Below, piece after piece: positions 30,328 through 39,631 of a DNA stretch of 64,000 bases. A program made the position numbers and the translations under genes. Location of the stretch: the NCBI RefSeq assembly GCF_019974135.1, contig NZ_AP025017.1, positions 2,170,001-2,234,000 of the forward strand, given 5' to 3'. Each line of letters opens with the position of its first letter. Position 1 is the first letter of the stretch. Source of the stretch: Actinomyces capricornis (lineage in GTDB: Bacteria; Actinomycetota; Actinomycetes; Actinomycetales; Actinomycetaceae). The notes beneath the pieces were generated by a model. It searched no databases and had not been told where the DNA came from. It saw only the letters and a list, made by a program, of their open reading frames with translations.

Positions 30328-31170
30328 ATGCGAATCGCCACCGTCAACGTCAACGGCATCCGCGCCGCGGCCCGCAAGGGCATGGGCCAGTGGATGACCG
30401 ACTCCGCCCCCGACATCCTCCTGCTCCAGGAGGTGCGCGCCGATGAGCAGATCGCCGCCGGCCTCCTGGAGGGCTACACGGCCGCCACCTGGCCCTGCCG
30501 CATCAAGGGCCGCGCCGGGGTCAGCATCGCCGTGCGCGAGGGCGGCCCGGCCACTATCGGCGAGCTGCGCTACGGCGTGGCCCCCGAGGCCGACCAGGAG
30601 CCCGACGTCGACTCGGGCCGCTGGCTGGAGGCCGACCTGGCCCTGGCCGACGGCTCCGTTCTGACCGTCATCTCCGCCTACCTGCACTCCGGGCAGCTGG
30701 GCACCGAGAAGATGGATCAGAAGTACGCCCACCTCGACCTGGTCGATGCGCGCATGGCCGCCCTGCTCCAGGCCGCGCAGCAGGGCGGTCCCCAGGTGCT
30801 CATGGCCGGCGACCTCAACGTCGTGCGCTCCGAGCGCGACATCAAGAACTGGAAGCCCAACCACAACAGGATCGCGGGCGTCATGGATGAGGAGATCGCC
30901 CACCTGGAGTCCTGGTTCTCCTCGGGCTGGGTGGATGTCTCGCGCGCCCTGGTGGGTCCGGAGGCCCAGGGGCCCTACACCTGGTGGTCCCAGCGCGGCA
31001 AGGCCTTCGACAATGACGCCGGATGGCGCATCGACTACCAGGTCGCCACCCCGGCCCTGGCCGAGCGGGCCACGGGCCTGAGCATCGACCGCGCCCCCGA
31101 CTACGCCTCGCGCTGGTCCGACCACGCCCCGCTGGTCATCGAGTACGACGGCGTGTACGACGGCGTCTGA
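30328..31170 (+). CDS. xth: exodeoxyribonuclease III
   Basis: 280 residues of the exonuclease III/AP endonuclease (EEP) family for base-excision repair. Motifs: ATVNVNGIRAA, LLLQEVRA (metal Glu), GDLNVVRSERD (catalytic Asp and Asn), WRIDYQVAT and WSDHAPLVIEY (catalytic His). TAGGCT lies 6 bases before the ATG, so probably leaderless. Confidence 0.94.
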   Translation: MRIATVNVNGIRAAARKGMGQWMTDSAPDILLLQEVRADEQIAAGLLEGYTAATWPCRIKGRAGVSIAVREGGPATIGELRYGVAPEADQEPDVDSGRWLEADLALADGSVLTVISAYLHSGQLGTEKMDQKYAHLDLVDARMAALLQAAQQGGPQVLMAGDLNVVRSERDIKNWKPNHNRIAGVMDEEIAHLESWFSSGWVDVSRALVGPEAQGPYTWWSQRGKAFDNDAGWRIDYQVATPALAERATGLSIDRAPDYASRWSDHAPLVIEYDGVYDGV

Positions 31171-31250
31171 GCCTCCCGCATCCTCCCGCCGTCCCCGGTA
31201 CCGCTCGACGGCGGCCGGGGGCGGATCGGCGGCGGAGGGACGGCGCAAGG

Positions 31251-31296
31251 ACGGCGGTGGGGCCGGCCGCTATCGCGCAGCCGGCCCCACCGTCGT
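31251..31296. terminator. 17-bp stem terminator between convergent genes
   Basis: 31251-31267 pairs with 31280-31296, core CGGTGGGGCCGGC, with one G-T and a 12-base loop. It separates xth from the ABC permease gene. Confidence 0.8.
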
Positions 31297-31377
31297 TGGG
31301 CAGTGCCATCCGGCAGCGCCAGGAGGCGCAGCGGGCCGCAGGGGACCGGGGACTCCCTCCGCGCCCTTGGCGGGCCC

Positions 31378-32736
31378 TCAGTAGCGGATCGCGTCGATGG
31401 GGCGGATGCGCACCGCCACGATCGCCGGGATGATCCCCGCCAGCGCGCCGACGCCCGTGGCCGAGAGCAGCCCGATGAGGGCCGCGGTCATGGGGAAGGG
31501 CGGGCGCACATGCGGCTCGATGCCCAGGATGGGGGCCAGGGGTACCACCTGTATCCCCACCACGGCGATCGCGATCCCCACGATGCCCGCCAGGACCGTG
31601 GCCACCACGGACTCCAGCATGATGGAGAAGAAGATCCGCTGACTGGTGGCCCCGAAGGAGCGCCGCACCCCGATCTCATTGATGCGCTGGCGCACCGTCA
31701 CCAGGGAGATGTTGACCAGGCTCAGCGCCCCCAGGATCATGACGAACAGGCCGGAGATCGTCACCACGCGGGTGAAGGTGCTGGAGGAGTCCACGCCCCC
31801 CTGCCCCTCCAGGTTGGATCGGACCTGGGCGGAGCCGGCGCCGAACTGCGCATTGAAGTCGTTGCGCACCAGGGCGCGCATCTCGGCATCCCCGCTCTTG
31901 CCGACCCACAGTTCCAGGGTGGGGGAGGGGCGGGTGAAGTCCTTGGGCAGCAGCGGCTCCAGGGAGTCGCGCAGGACGAAGGCCGTCAGCGGCTCGGGGA
32001 CGGGATTGCCGGTGGCGTCGTACTGCTGGGGCTCGGCAGGCAGGACGCCCACGATGGTGAAGGTCGCCCGGGTCGGCAGGTAGGACTCGACCGTTACCGG
32101 CCCGTCCATCCTCTCGATGCCCAGGCGCTGGAGCACGCTGGGGCTGACCACCAGGGAGGGGGACAGGTCGTCGGCGTCGTCCTGGTTCAGCCAGCGGCCC
32201 TGATCGGCGTAGGAGCGGTGGATCTGCTCGTACTGACCGCTGACGGCGGTGGTGTCCACCTTGGCGGGACCGTCGGGGAAGGCCAGGCGCAGGGGGATCT
32301 GGTAGGTCGTGGCGGCGTAGGTAACCTGGTAGCGGTCCACGAAGGTGTCCATGGCGGCGCTGATCTTCTCGGTCTGCCGGTTGGCGGTCACGGGATCACC
32401 GCCGGCGGCGCCGCCCGGTCCCGCCTGGAGCGCCGATCCCCGGCCGCCATCGGCGCCGCCCGAGCCGCCGGTGCCGTCAGCACCGCCGGCATCGGCCGGT
32501 GCGCCGATCTCCTCGTCGGCCTTGGTGGGGGAGACCGTCAGGCTCACCGTCCCCGGCTCCCCGGAGAAGCGCGCGAGGTACTCCTGGATGGTGTAGACGC
32601 TGATCTCCCCGAAGGCGATGACGAAGGTCATGGAGGCCACCGCAGCGGCCACCCCCACCAGGGACAGCAGCACGCGCAGTTTGCCCACCCGCACCTGCCC
32701 CCAGGCCTCGACCAGGGCGCCGATGATCTCACTCAT
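31378..32736 (-). CDS. MacB-type ABC transporter permease
   Basis: 452 residues. N-terminal membrane helix (about 22-45), a large outer MacB-like periplasmic-type domain (about 50-325), and three C-terminal helices in the FtsX fold (FVMILGALSLVNISLVTVRQR, then IGVRRSFGATSQRI coupling loop). A Gly/Ala/Asp-rich insert (about 77-112) sits in the outer domain. ATG overlaps the stop of the ATPase gene (ATGA). Forms an export or lipoprotein/peptide-handling transporter with the two upstream genes. Confidence 0.85.
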   Translation of the reverse strand: MSEIIGALVEAWGQVRVGKLRVLLSLVGVAAAVASMTFVIAFGEISVYTIQEYLARFSGEPGTVSLTVSPTKADEEIGAPADAGGADGTGGSGGADGGRGSALQAGPGGAAGGDPVTANRQTEKISAAMDTFVDRYQVTYAATTYQIPLRLAFPDGPAKVDTTAVSGQYEQIHRSYADQGRWLNQDDADDLSPSLVVSPSVLQRLGIERMDGPVTVESYLPTRATFTIVGVLPAEPQQYDATGNPVPEPLTAFVLRDSLEPLLPKDFTRPSPTLELWVGKSGDAEMRALVRNDFNAQFGAGSAQVRSNLEGQGGVDSSSTFTRVVTISGLFVMILGALSLVNISLVTVRQRINEIGVRRSFGATSQRIFFSIMLESVVATVLAGIVGIAIAVVGIQVVPLAPILGIEPHVRPPFPMTAALIGLLSATGVGALAGIIPAIVAVRIRPIDAIRY

Positions 32737-33518
32737 GCCAGTTCTCCTTGGTGGGCGGGGATGGGGGCGGTGGGGTGCTGGTCGGGGACGGTCTCCTGGA
32801 ACTCCTCCAGGGAGCCGACCCGGTGGGAGGAGACCTCGATGCGGGTGAGCACACCGTGGTCGAGCCGGTACTGGGTGCGGGCGCGGGCGGCCACGGCCAG
32901 GTCGTGGGTGATCATGACCAGGGCCGCACCGGTCTGCTCGCACTGGGACTCCAGCAGGCCCATGACGGCGTTGCCGGTGTCCACGTCCAGGGCGCCGGTG
33001 GGCTCATCGGCCAGGATGATGCGGGGCCTGCGGGCCAGGGCCCGGGCGATGGCCACCCGCTGCTGCTCGCCACCGGAGAGGCGATCGATACGACCACCGA
33101 TCTTGGGCCCCAGGTCCACGGCCCGCAGCAGCTCCTCGGCCCGGGCGGTGCGCCCCCAGAAGGCGGTCCCGCGGGCGTACAGGAGGGGGGCGGCGACGTT
33201 CTCCGTGGTCGAGAGCCCGGGGATGAGGTTGAAGGACTGGAAGACGAAGCCGAAGGCCTGACCCCGCAGGCGCGCCCGGCGCGCCTCGCCCATGCGGGTG
33301 GTGTCCCGTCCCTCCAGCAGGTAGGTACCGGAGGTCGGCTTGTCCAGCAGGCCCAGGATGTTGAGCAGGGTCGACTTGCCGGTTCCCGAGCGGCCCACGA
33401 TGGCGATGTGGTCGCCGGGCTCGATCCGCAGATCGACTCCCTTGAGGATCTCCAGCCGCTCGCCGTCGGGCATCTCGAAGGTGCGCGTGACGCCGCTGAT
33501 GTCCACCAGGGCGGTCAT
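32733..33518 (-). CDS. MacB/LolD-type ABC transporter ATP-binding protein
   Basis: 261 residues. Walker A GRSGTGKST, Q-loop FVFQSFNLIPGLSTTENV, signature LSGGEQQRVAIARAL, Walker B IILADEPTGALD and H-loop MITHDLAVA are all intact. The last about 35 residues are an extra tail. Stop/start overlaps with both neighbours. Confidence 0.94.
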   Translation of the reverse strand: MTALVDISGVTRTFEMPDGERLEILKGVDLRIEPGDHIAIVGRSGTGKSTLLNILGLLDKPTSGTYLLEGRDTTRMGEARRARLRGQAFGFVFQSFNLIPGLSTTENVAAPLLYARGTAFWGRTARAEELLRAVDLGPKIGGRIDRLSGGEQQRVAIARALARRPRIILADEPTGALDVDTGNAVMGLLESQCEQTGAALVMITHDLAVAARARTQYRLDHGVLTRIEVSSHRVGSLEEFQETVPDQHPTAPIPAHQGELA

Positions 33519-34585
33519 GAGGTGATCTCCTCACCCTTCTCGTCGTAGCACACCGAGCCGTCGGGCTCGCAGCTGTTGGGCTCGCCCTTGCGCTTGACGT
33601 CCTTGCCGGGGACGAACTGGAGGATGGTGTCCCCCTCGGACAGGCCCTCGGTGACCTGGATGCTGCTGCCGTCGTTGATGCCCAGGCTCACCTCGGTCTT
33701 GGTGGCCGAGGCGGGGTCGGCGGGGTCGGACAGGAGCCATACGACGCCGGTGGAGTAGTTGCCCTCCACGGCCGAGACCGGGACGAGCAGGGCGTCGGTG
33801 GCCGAGCCGGCGTCGATGTTGATAGTGGCCTTCAGGCCGGGGAAGACCTGCTGGTCGGAGGGCACGGAGCAGCGCACCTCGACCTTGTTGCCGTCCTCGG
33901 GGGTGGCGGCGGGCTCCCCGCCACCGGCCGCGGGGTTGGCCGAGGTGGTGGTGTCAGTGTTCCTGGTGCCCACCTTGAGGTCGGTGCAGGAGAAGGGCGC
34001 GGGCCCGGAGTCCACCGAGACGCTGGCCTCGGAGGGCGGGCTGGTCAGGCGGTACTGCTGGGAGGCGGTGACGGTGCCCTTGGCGGAGTAGGTGCCGGGG
34101 GCGACGGTGGCCACGACCGTGCCCACGGGGGTCTCCTGATCGCGGATGACCTTGTACTTCACCGTGCCCGAGGCGGGGGCGTAGACATCCACCCAGGTGG
34201 TCTTGGGCTCGGGCTGGGTGGTGCGCTGGTTGCCCTCCTCGTCGACGGAGGTCGTGGGCTCCTGGGTCTCGACCTTCTTCAGGGTCATGATCGGCTCGCC
34301 CGCGGACACGGTGGCGCCGTCCTCGTAGATGAGGCGCGCCACGCTGCCCGCCAGGGTCGACTTGGCCTCCACGGGGGCGTCCTCGACGATCTGGCCCTCG
34401 ACGCTCACGGCGTTGGAGATATCGCCCTTGGCGACCGTGACCGTGGGGGCGGCAACGGTGAAGCCGGGCTGGAGGGTCTGCTCCGATGAGGCGTCCTTGG
34501 AGGGGAAGAAGGCGATCTTCGTCAGGGCCACGGCGATGACGACGGCGATCAGCGCCTTGAGGGTGGGCACGATGTAGCGTTTCAC
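33515..34585 (-). CDS. HlyD/MacA-like periplasmic adaptor protein
   Basis: 356 residues. N-terminal membrane anchor (about 7-25) and a biotinyl-lipoyl-type hairpin region (AKSTLAGSVARLIYEDGATVSAGEPIMTL and VYAPASGTVKYKVIRDQETPVG). A beta-barrel domain then runs to the C-terminus with LLVPVSAVEGNYSTGVVWLL. Two cysteine pairs are present, unusual for the family. GTG start. First gene of the three-gene ABC operon. Confidence 0.82.
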   Translation of the reverse strand: MKRYIVPTLKALIAVVIAVALTKIAFFPSKDASSEQTLQPGFTVAAPTVTVAKGDISNAVSVEGQIVEDAPVEAKSTLAGSVARLIYEDGATVSAGEPIMTLKKVETQEPTTSVDEEGNQRTTQPEPKTTWVDVYAPASGTVKYKVIRDQETPVGTVVATVAPGTYSAKGTVTASQQYRLTSPPSEASVSVDSGPAPFSCTDLKVGTRNTDTTTSANPAAGGGEPAATPEDGNKVEVRCSVPSDQQVFPGLKATINIDAGSATDALLVPVSAVEGNYSTGVVWLLSDPADPASATKTEVSLGINDGSSIQVTEGLSEGDTILQFVPGKDVKRKGEPNSCEPDGSVCYDEKGEEITS

Positions 34586-34772
34586 GATGGGTCTTCTCTC
34601 ATGTGAATGAGGGATCGGGAGAAATCGCCCTCATCGTATGCGCTGCTGTGCGCCCGCCGATTCATGCTGGAGGATGAGCCGCATCCGGCGGCTGGGTCAT
34701 CCCAGTGGATGAGGCATGTGGTCCTGTGGTGCCGAGGGCCGGGGGGACCGTGCCGTCGGAGGTGGAGAACCA

Positions 34773-34794
34773 CCGGGGGCGGCGCCGCCCCCGG
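34773..34794 (-). terminator. 11-bp palindromic terminator after galK
   Basis: Perfect GC palindrome (CCGGGGGCGGC then its complement), 27 bp after the galK stop on the minus strand. The rest of the 236-bp gap holds the ABC operon promoter, where TACGAT at 34633-34638 (minus strand) is a possible -10. Confidence 0.65.
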
Positions 34795-34821
34795 GATGGG
34801 AGCGGCGGGCGGCGCCGGCGG

Positions 34822-36135
34822 TCAGGCCAGGCGCCCGGCGGGGGCGCCGGGCAGGGCGTTGAGGAAGGCCGGGGGGCGGAAGCCGGCGGTGGCGTAGGCC
34901 CGGGCGACGGCGCGGGCCACCTCTGGGACGGCCTCGGCGTCCACCAGGGCGATGGCCGACCCGCCGAAGCCGCCCCCCGTCATGCGCGCCCCATGGGCCC
35001 CCGCGGCCCGGGCCGCCTCCACCGCGGTGTCCAGCTCGGGGCCGGTGCACTCGTAGTCCACGCGCAGGGACTCGTGCGAGGCGTCCATGAGGGCGCCGAC
35101 GGCGGCCAGCGCCTCACCGCTGAGGGCATCGGCCTGCTGCAGGAGGGCCACCAGCTCCCTGGTGCGGGCGATCTCGGTGACGACGTGGCGCACCCGGCGC
35201 ACCAGGACCTCCGCGCGCTCGGGGTCCGGGCCGCCGTCCCTCCCAGCGCTGCGCCGCAGGCGCTCCAGGGTCTCATCGAGGTCCTGGGGGGCGATGTCGG
35301 CCAGCAGGTCGACCCCCAGGATGCGGGCCGCCTCCTCGCAGGCCTCGCGCCGCGCCCCGTACTGGCCGTCGGTCAGGGAGTGCTCGGCCCTGGTGTCGAT
35401 GACCAGCAGGGCCAGCCCCTGGGCGGCCAGGTCGAAGGGCACATGCTCCACCGAGCCGTCGCGGCAGTCGAGCTCCAGGGCGTGGCCCTCGCGGCAGCGC
35501 AGGGAGGCGGACTGGTCCATGCCCCCGGTGGGGGCCCCGGCCATCTCGTTCTCGGTGCGCACGCACACCCCGACCAGGCGGGCGCGGCCGGCGTCGTCGG
35601 GCTCCTGGACGGGCCCGGCCAGCCCCAGGCCGGCCACCTCGTCGATGGCGACTGCGGCCGCGCACTCCAGGGCCGCGGAGGAGGACAGGCCCCCGCCCAG
35701 GGGGACGCAGGAGACCAGCGCGGCGTCGAAGCCCGGCAGACCGGTGAAGCCCTCGCGCTCCAGGGACCAGGCGACCCCCGCGATGTAGGAGGCCCACTGG
35801 GTGACCTCGCCGGGGGTGCCCTTGGGGCCGATCGCGTCGAGGTCGAGGACCTCGACGGCCTCGGCGTCCCGGGAGGAGACCAGGCGGATGGTCCGGTCCG
35901 GGCGACGGCGCAGGGCCAGGTAGGCCCGGTGGGGCAGGGCGATGGGCAGGGCCAGGCCCCCGTTGTAGTCGGTGTGCTCGCCGATGATGTTGACGCGCCC
36001 CGGGGCGTACCACACGCCGTCGGGCTCGGCGTCGAAGGCCTGGCGGAACAGCTCGGCGGCGGCGCCGGCCGCCTCCCGGGGCTCCAGGGCGGGGGAGAAG
36101 GCGGGCGGTGCGGGGGAGTGCGACGGTGCGCTCAT
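34822..36135 (-). CDS. galK: galactokinase
   Basis: 437 residues. Phosphorylates galactose at C1 in the Leloir pathway. GHMP-kinase motifs: signature GRVNIIGEHTDYNGG, phosphate loop PLGGGLSSSAALE, catalytic Asp region GGMDQSASL, and C-terminal MTGGGFGGSAIAL. 93 bp downstream of a DeoR-type regulator on the same strand. No galT or galE nearby. Confidence 0.95.
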   Translation of the reverse strand: MSAPSHSPAPPAFSPALEPREAAGAAAELFRQAFDAEPDGVWYAPGRVNIIGEHTDYNGGLALPIALPHRAYLALRRRPDRTIRLVSSRDAEAVEVLDLDAIGPKGTPGEVTQWASYIAGVAWSLEREGFTGLPGFDAALVSCVPLGGGLSSSAALECAAAVAIDEVAGLGLAGPVQEPDDAGRARLVGVCVRTENEMAGAPTGGMDQSASLRCREGHALELDCRDGSVEHVPFDLAAQGLALLVIDTRAEHSLTDGQYGARREACEEAARILGVDLLADIAPQDLDETLERLRRSAGRDGGPDPERAEVLVRRVRHVVTEIARTRELVALLQQADALSGEALAAVGALMDASHESLRVDYECTGPELDTAVEAARAAGAHGARMTGGGFGGSAIALVDAEAVPEVARAVARAYATAGFRPPAFLNALPGAPAGRLA

Positions 36136-36228
36136 GGGCTCTCCTGAGGTGGTGTGGCGTGTGGGTGGTGTCGGTCGGTAGCTGTCAGGCGTGGGGGCGG
36201 GTGGGCAGGGCGGTCGCGGCCGGGCGGC

Positions 36229-37077
36229 TCAGGCGGCGATCCGCAGGGCGGCTCCCGACTCGTCGAGGGCGGCGGTGGTCTCGGCGTCGGGCTCGGACTC
36301 GGTGACCAGGACGCCGATGTCCCGGGTGGCGCAGAAGGAGCGCAGGCCCAGCACCCCCCACTTGGAGGCGTCGATGGTGGCCACCACGGTGCGCCCGGCG
36401 GCGACGAGCGCCTGGTTGGTGGAGGCCTCCATGAGGTTGGGGGTCATGAGCCCGTCCTCGGGGGTGAAGCCGTGCGCCCCCAGGAAGACCCACTCCACGC
36501 GCAGGGTGCGCAGGGAGTCGACCGCCACCAGTCCCACCAGGGCGTTGGAGGGCGTGCGCTCCCCACCGGTGAGGATGATCGAGGGGGCCTCGCTCCCCTC
36601 GGCGCGGGAGGCGTCGGCGGCGTCGAAGAGCAGCTGGGCCGCGGGTAGGGAGTTGGTGATGACGGTCAGGGTGGGGAAGTGGTCGAGCTCGGTGAGGGCC
36701 CGGGCCAGGGCAAGGGTGGTCGTGCCCCCCGAGAGGGCCAGGGAGTCCCCGGGGCGCACGAGCGCCGCGGCCTCGACGCCGATGCGCCGCTTGGCGTCGG
36801 GGTGGAGGGTGGACTTGGCCTGGAAGCGGGGCTCCAGGGAGGTGGCGCCGGCGGCCACGGCCCCGCCGTGGACCCGCTCGACCCGGCCCTGGGAGACCAG
36901 CTCGGTGATGTCGCGGCGCACGGTCATCTCCGAGATCCCCAGCTCCTCGACGATGTCGGCCACGCGCACGCCACCGGTGGCCGCCACGCGCTCCAGGATG
37001 TGCTCCTGGCGCTGGCGGGCGAGCATCGGCGAGGGTCGGGGGCCTGTGGCGGTGGGGGCGGTGTGCACGGTGCCCAT
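36229..37077 (-). CDS. DeoR-family sugar-phosphate-sensing repressor
   Basis: 282 residues. N-terminal winged HTH (RQEHILERVAATGGVRVADIVEELGISEMTVRRDITEL) and a C-terminal DeoR sugar-phosphate isomerase-like domain with LALSGGTTTLALARAL and ATIDASKWG. Start ATG 37077; an internal Met about 17 residues in is possible. It likely controls galK, judged from position. Confidence 0.9.
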   Translation of the reverse strand: MGTVHTAPTATGPRPSPMLARQRQEHILERVAATGGVRVADIVEELGISEMTVRRDITELVSQGRVERVHGGAVAAGATSLEPRFQAKSTLHPDAKRRIGVEAAALVRPGDSLALSGGTTTLALARALTELDHFPTLTVITNSLPAAQLLFDAADASRAEGSEAPSIILTGGERTPSNALVGLVAVDSLRTLRVEWVFLGAHGFTPEDGLMTPNLMEASTNQALVAAGRTVVATIDASKWGVLGLRSFCATRDIGVLVTESEPDAETTAALDESGAALRIAA

Positions 37078-37381
37078 CCTGCCAGATACCCCAGGTTCGC
37101 ACGAGTGCGCACAGAGTCGAACATCTCCGTGTGGTGTTCTCCGGGCTGCATCCCCCGGATGTGATCCGCGGCCCTTGGGAGTGACCGCCGCCGAATAGGA
37201 CCTTGGTGCCATGGCACGGTAGGGTGACGGGAGCTCTATCGCAGCCATCGCCGATGCGATCGCCGCGGGGAGCCGCTGATCACCCGGCCGGCACCGACGG
37301 CGGGGCGGCGGAGTCGTTGACGACCGCCCGGGGACGCCATGAGGCCTTCCGGGGGCGGACAGAGGTGAAGGAGGCCGGGAG
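37078..37381. other. divergent intergenic region, regulatory
   Basis: 304 bp between the DeoR gene and the RNA-ligase-like gene, without a gene. It contains GAACA (37119-37123) and TGTTC (37135-37139) as a spaced inverted repeat, the palindrome GTGCCATGGCAC (37206-37217), and a possible -10 TAGGGT (37220-37225). The inverted repeat is a candidate repressor site. Confidence 0.4.
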
Positions 37382-37948
37382 ATGAACGTTCCCGCACCCG
37401 ACGCGGGCCAGTGCGTCATCGGTGTGGCCATCGCCCTGCCCGAGCCGGAGGCCGCCAGGGTCCGCGCTGTGCGCGAGGCCGCCGGCGACCCGCTGGCCGC
37501 CGTGGTACCCCCGCATATCACCCTGCTGCCCCCGACCGCCGTCGAGATCGCGAGCATGGGGGCCATCACCGCCCACCTGGAGCGGGTGGCCGCCCGCACC
37601 GCGCCCTTCACCATCCACCTCCAGCGGGTGGGCACCTTCCGCCCGGTCAACCCCGTGGTCTTCCTCGAGCTCAGCCGCGGGGTGGCCCAGTGCGATGACC
37701 TCCAGGGCGCCGTTCGCGACGAGGGCGGCCCCCTGGCGCTCCCCCTGAGCTACCCCTTCCACCCCCACGTCACCCTGGCCCACGAGATCGACGACGAGGC
37801 CCTGGATCATGCCGCAGGCGCCGCGGCGGACCTGGACATCCGCTTCACCGCCTCCAGCCTCCACCTCTACCGCTTCACCGGCCAGGGGGGCTGGCAGATC
37901 GTGGCGGCCCCGGCCTTCGCCTCCTCGGCGCTGAGCCCGGCGCCCTGA
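37382..37948 (+). CDS. 2'-5' RNA ligase/cyclic phosphodiesterase-like protein
   Basis: 188 residues with two HxT motifs that define the 2H phosphoesterase fold: His45-Thr47 in VPPHITLLPP and His129-Thr131 in HPHVTLAH. Relatives act on 2'-5' bonds or cyclic phosphates of RNA. The true substrate is unknown. GGAG shortly before the ATG. Abuts the YihY gene. Confidence 0.85.
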   Translation: MNVPAPDAGQCVIGVAIALPEPEAARVRAVREAAGDPLAAVVPPHITLLPPTAVEIASMGAITAHLERVAARTAPFTIHLQRVGTFRPVNPVVFLELSRGVAQCDDLQGAVRDEGGPLALPLSYPFHPHVTLAHEIDDEALDHAAGAAADLDIRFTASSLHLYRFTGQGGWQIVAAPAFASSALSPAP

Positions 37949-39094
37949 GTGAATCGAGTGATGCGCATGGACCGTGTCAAGACCTGGACCGCCCGCCTCA
38001 TGGACCTCTACCAGCGCTCGCGCCTGGGACGCACGCTGGCGCGCTACTCCATGGCGCGCGGGGGCCTCATGGCCGGTGGGATCGCCTACACCGGGCTCTT
38101 CTCGGTCTTCTCGGCCCTGGCCATCGGCGTGACGGTGCTCATGGCCACCATCGGGGGCAGGCCGGCCCAGCGCGACGGGGTCATCTCCGCCATCGACTCC
38201 ACCCTGCCCGGCGTGGTGGACACCGGCAATGGCGGACTGGTGACCGTCGAGCAGCTCACTCTGGATTCCGCGCTCAACGTCGGCTCCATCGTGGCCGGCC
38301 TCATCCTGCTCTACTCCGCGGTCAGCCTCATGGGCACGATCAGGATCGCCCTGCGCGCCATGTTCGGCATGGTGCACCAGACCCGGGGCTTCGTGACCAT
38401 CCAGGCCGCCAACCTGCTGTGCTTCGTGGTGGTCATGGTCGCCGTCCTGGTCACGGCGGTGGCCTCCGTGGCCACCTCCCTGCTGGCCGGCAGCCTGAGC
38501 CGGGGTCTGGACGTGCCCGCCGCCCTGACCGGCTCCGGAGCACGGGTCGCGGGCCTGGCCATCTCCTTCCTCATCGACGCCGCCGTGCTGGCCCTGGTCA
38601 TCACAGTGTGCGGCATCCGCCCGCCCCGCCGGGACCTGCTGCAGGGCTGCGCCCTGGGGGCGGTGGCCTTCGGAGTGCTGCGCCAGGCCGGCAGCAGCGG
38701 GGTGGGCTCAGCGGCCGAGAACCCACTGCTGGCCTCCTTCACCGCCATCATCGTGCTCATCGTGTGGATGCACCTGGCCAGCCGCGTCCTGCTGCTGACG
38801 GCGGCCTGGATGGCCAACCCGCCCCAGCCCCAGATGGTGGACCACCCCGATGAGGTCCACGCCCATGAGCGCCCCAACTACGTGACCCTGAGCGTGCCGG
38901 CCACGCTGGCCTGGCCGCGCCAGGCCATGACCGGCAACCTGGAGGCCGACCCCACGGAGCATCCCGACTACGTCGCGCCGGTGCCCCTGGAGGAGGGGGC
39001 GATCCGGGTCTCCACGCCTGCGACCTCCGAGCCGGTCCAGGGCGCTGCCAAGAGGGGCCGGGAGGCCCTCGATGGCGTCGCGGACGACCGCTGA
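37949..39094 (+). CDS. YihY/BrkB-family membrane protein
   Basis: 381 residues with six membrane helices between about 40 and 290 and the family pattern MAGGIAYTGLFSVFSALAIGV, LILLYSAVSLMGTIRIAL and ASFTAIIVLIVWMHLASRVLLL. The last about 90 residues are a soluble charged tail. It starts at GTG immediately after the previous stop; an in-frame ATG follows at 37961. Once thought to be ribonuclease BN, now a membrane protein of unknown function. Confidence 0.87.
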   Translation: MNRVMRMDRVKTWTARLMDLYQRSRLGRTLARYSMARGGLMAGGIAYTGLFSVFSALAIGVTVLMATIGGRPAQRDGVISAIDSTLPGVVDTGNGGLVTVEQLTLDSALNVGSIVAGLILLYSAVSLMGTIRIALRAMFGMVHQTRGFVTIQAANLLCFVVVMVAVLVTAVASVATSLLAGSLSRGLDVPAALTGSGARVAGLAISFLIDAAVLALVITVCGIRPPRRDLLQGCALGAVAFGVLRQAGSSGVGSAAENPLLASFTAIIVLIVWMHLASRVLLLTAAWMANPPQPQMVDHPDEVHAHERPNYVTLSVPATLAWPRQAMTGNLEADPTEHPDYVAPVPLEEGAIRVSTPATSEPVQGAAKRGREALDGVADDR

Positions 39095-39291
39095 GGCAGC
39101 GGCTGCCTGGTGACCGCCAGCGGCTGAGCGGGCGGTAGTCGACCGGCGCCGGGCTGCACGGGTGTGGTCCGGGCCTTGAAGGGGTGCTGCCGGGGGCGGG
39201 TCCGGCGCGGGCTGGGCCGTCGTGGGCGCTCCCGGGGGCCGCCCGCTGCTGCCGGCGGGGTGGGCTCAGGTCGCGGGGGTGGCCGCACTTT

Positions 39292-39387
39292 GCAGGGGAT
39301 GTCTGCAGATCGCAGGGGTTGTCAGTGCTTTGGATCCCTGGGACCCCTCCGATCTGCAGACATCCCCTGCGATTCACCGACAACCCC
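39292..39387. repeat. interleaved inverted repeats (pseudoknot-like order)
   Basis: Arm a (39292-39312) pairs perfectly over 21 bases with a' (39350-39370). Segment b, GGGGTTGTC (39315-39323), lies inside a-a', but its exact complement b' (39379-39387) lies outside it. The order a-b-a'-b' permits a pseudoknot or two alternative structures. It lies in the 879-bp gap between the YihY and manC genes. Confidence 0.75.
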
Positions 39388-39535
39388 GCTATTCGCAGGC
39401 AGGGCCGGTGATCTGTAGGAGGTGGCGTGACCTGTGGCCCTCCCACTTCCCGGTCGGGGCCTGCGGGCTCCGGATCGCCCTGGACATGGTCGGGTGATGA
39501 CGTCGTCGGAGGGGGCTGACGCTCGCCGGTGCTGT

Positions 39536-39631
39536 GCTGCACATCTTCACGGTCCAACCCATTGGTGGATTGGTGTTATTCCGCGGTTCGTGAGGAGCCC
39601 ATTCGGCTGTGGGATGCTGAAGATGTGCAGC
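39536..39631. repeat. 14-bp hairpin ends shared with the 17.8 kb hairpin
   Basis: GCTGCACATCTTCA (39536-39549) pairs exactly with 39618-39631. TGCACATCTTC and the 17-mer at 39616-39632 are identical to the hairpin at 17834-17917, while the loop between differs. Confidence 0.7.
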
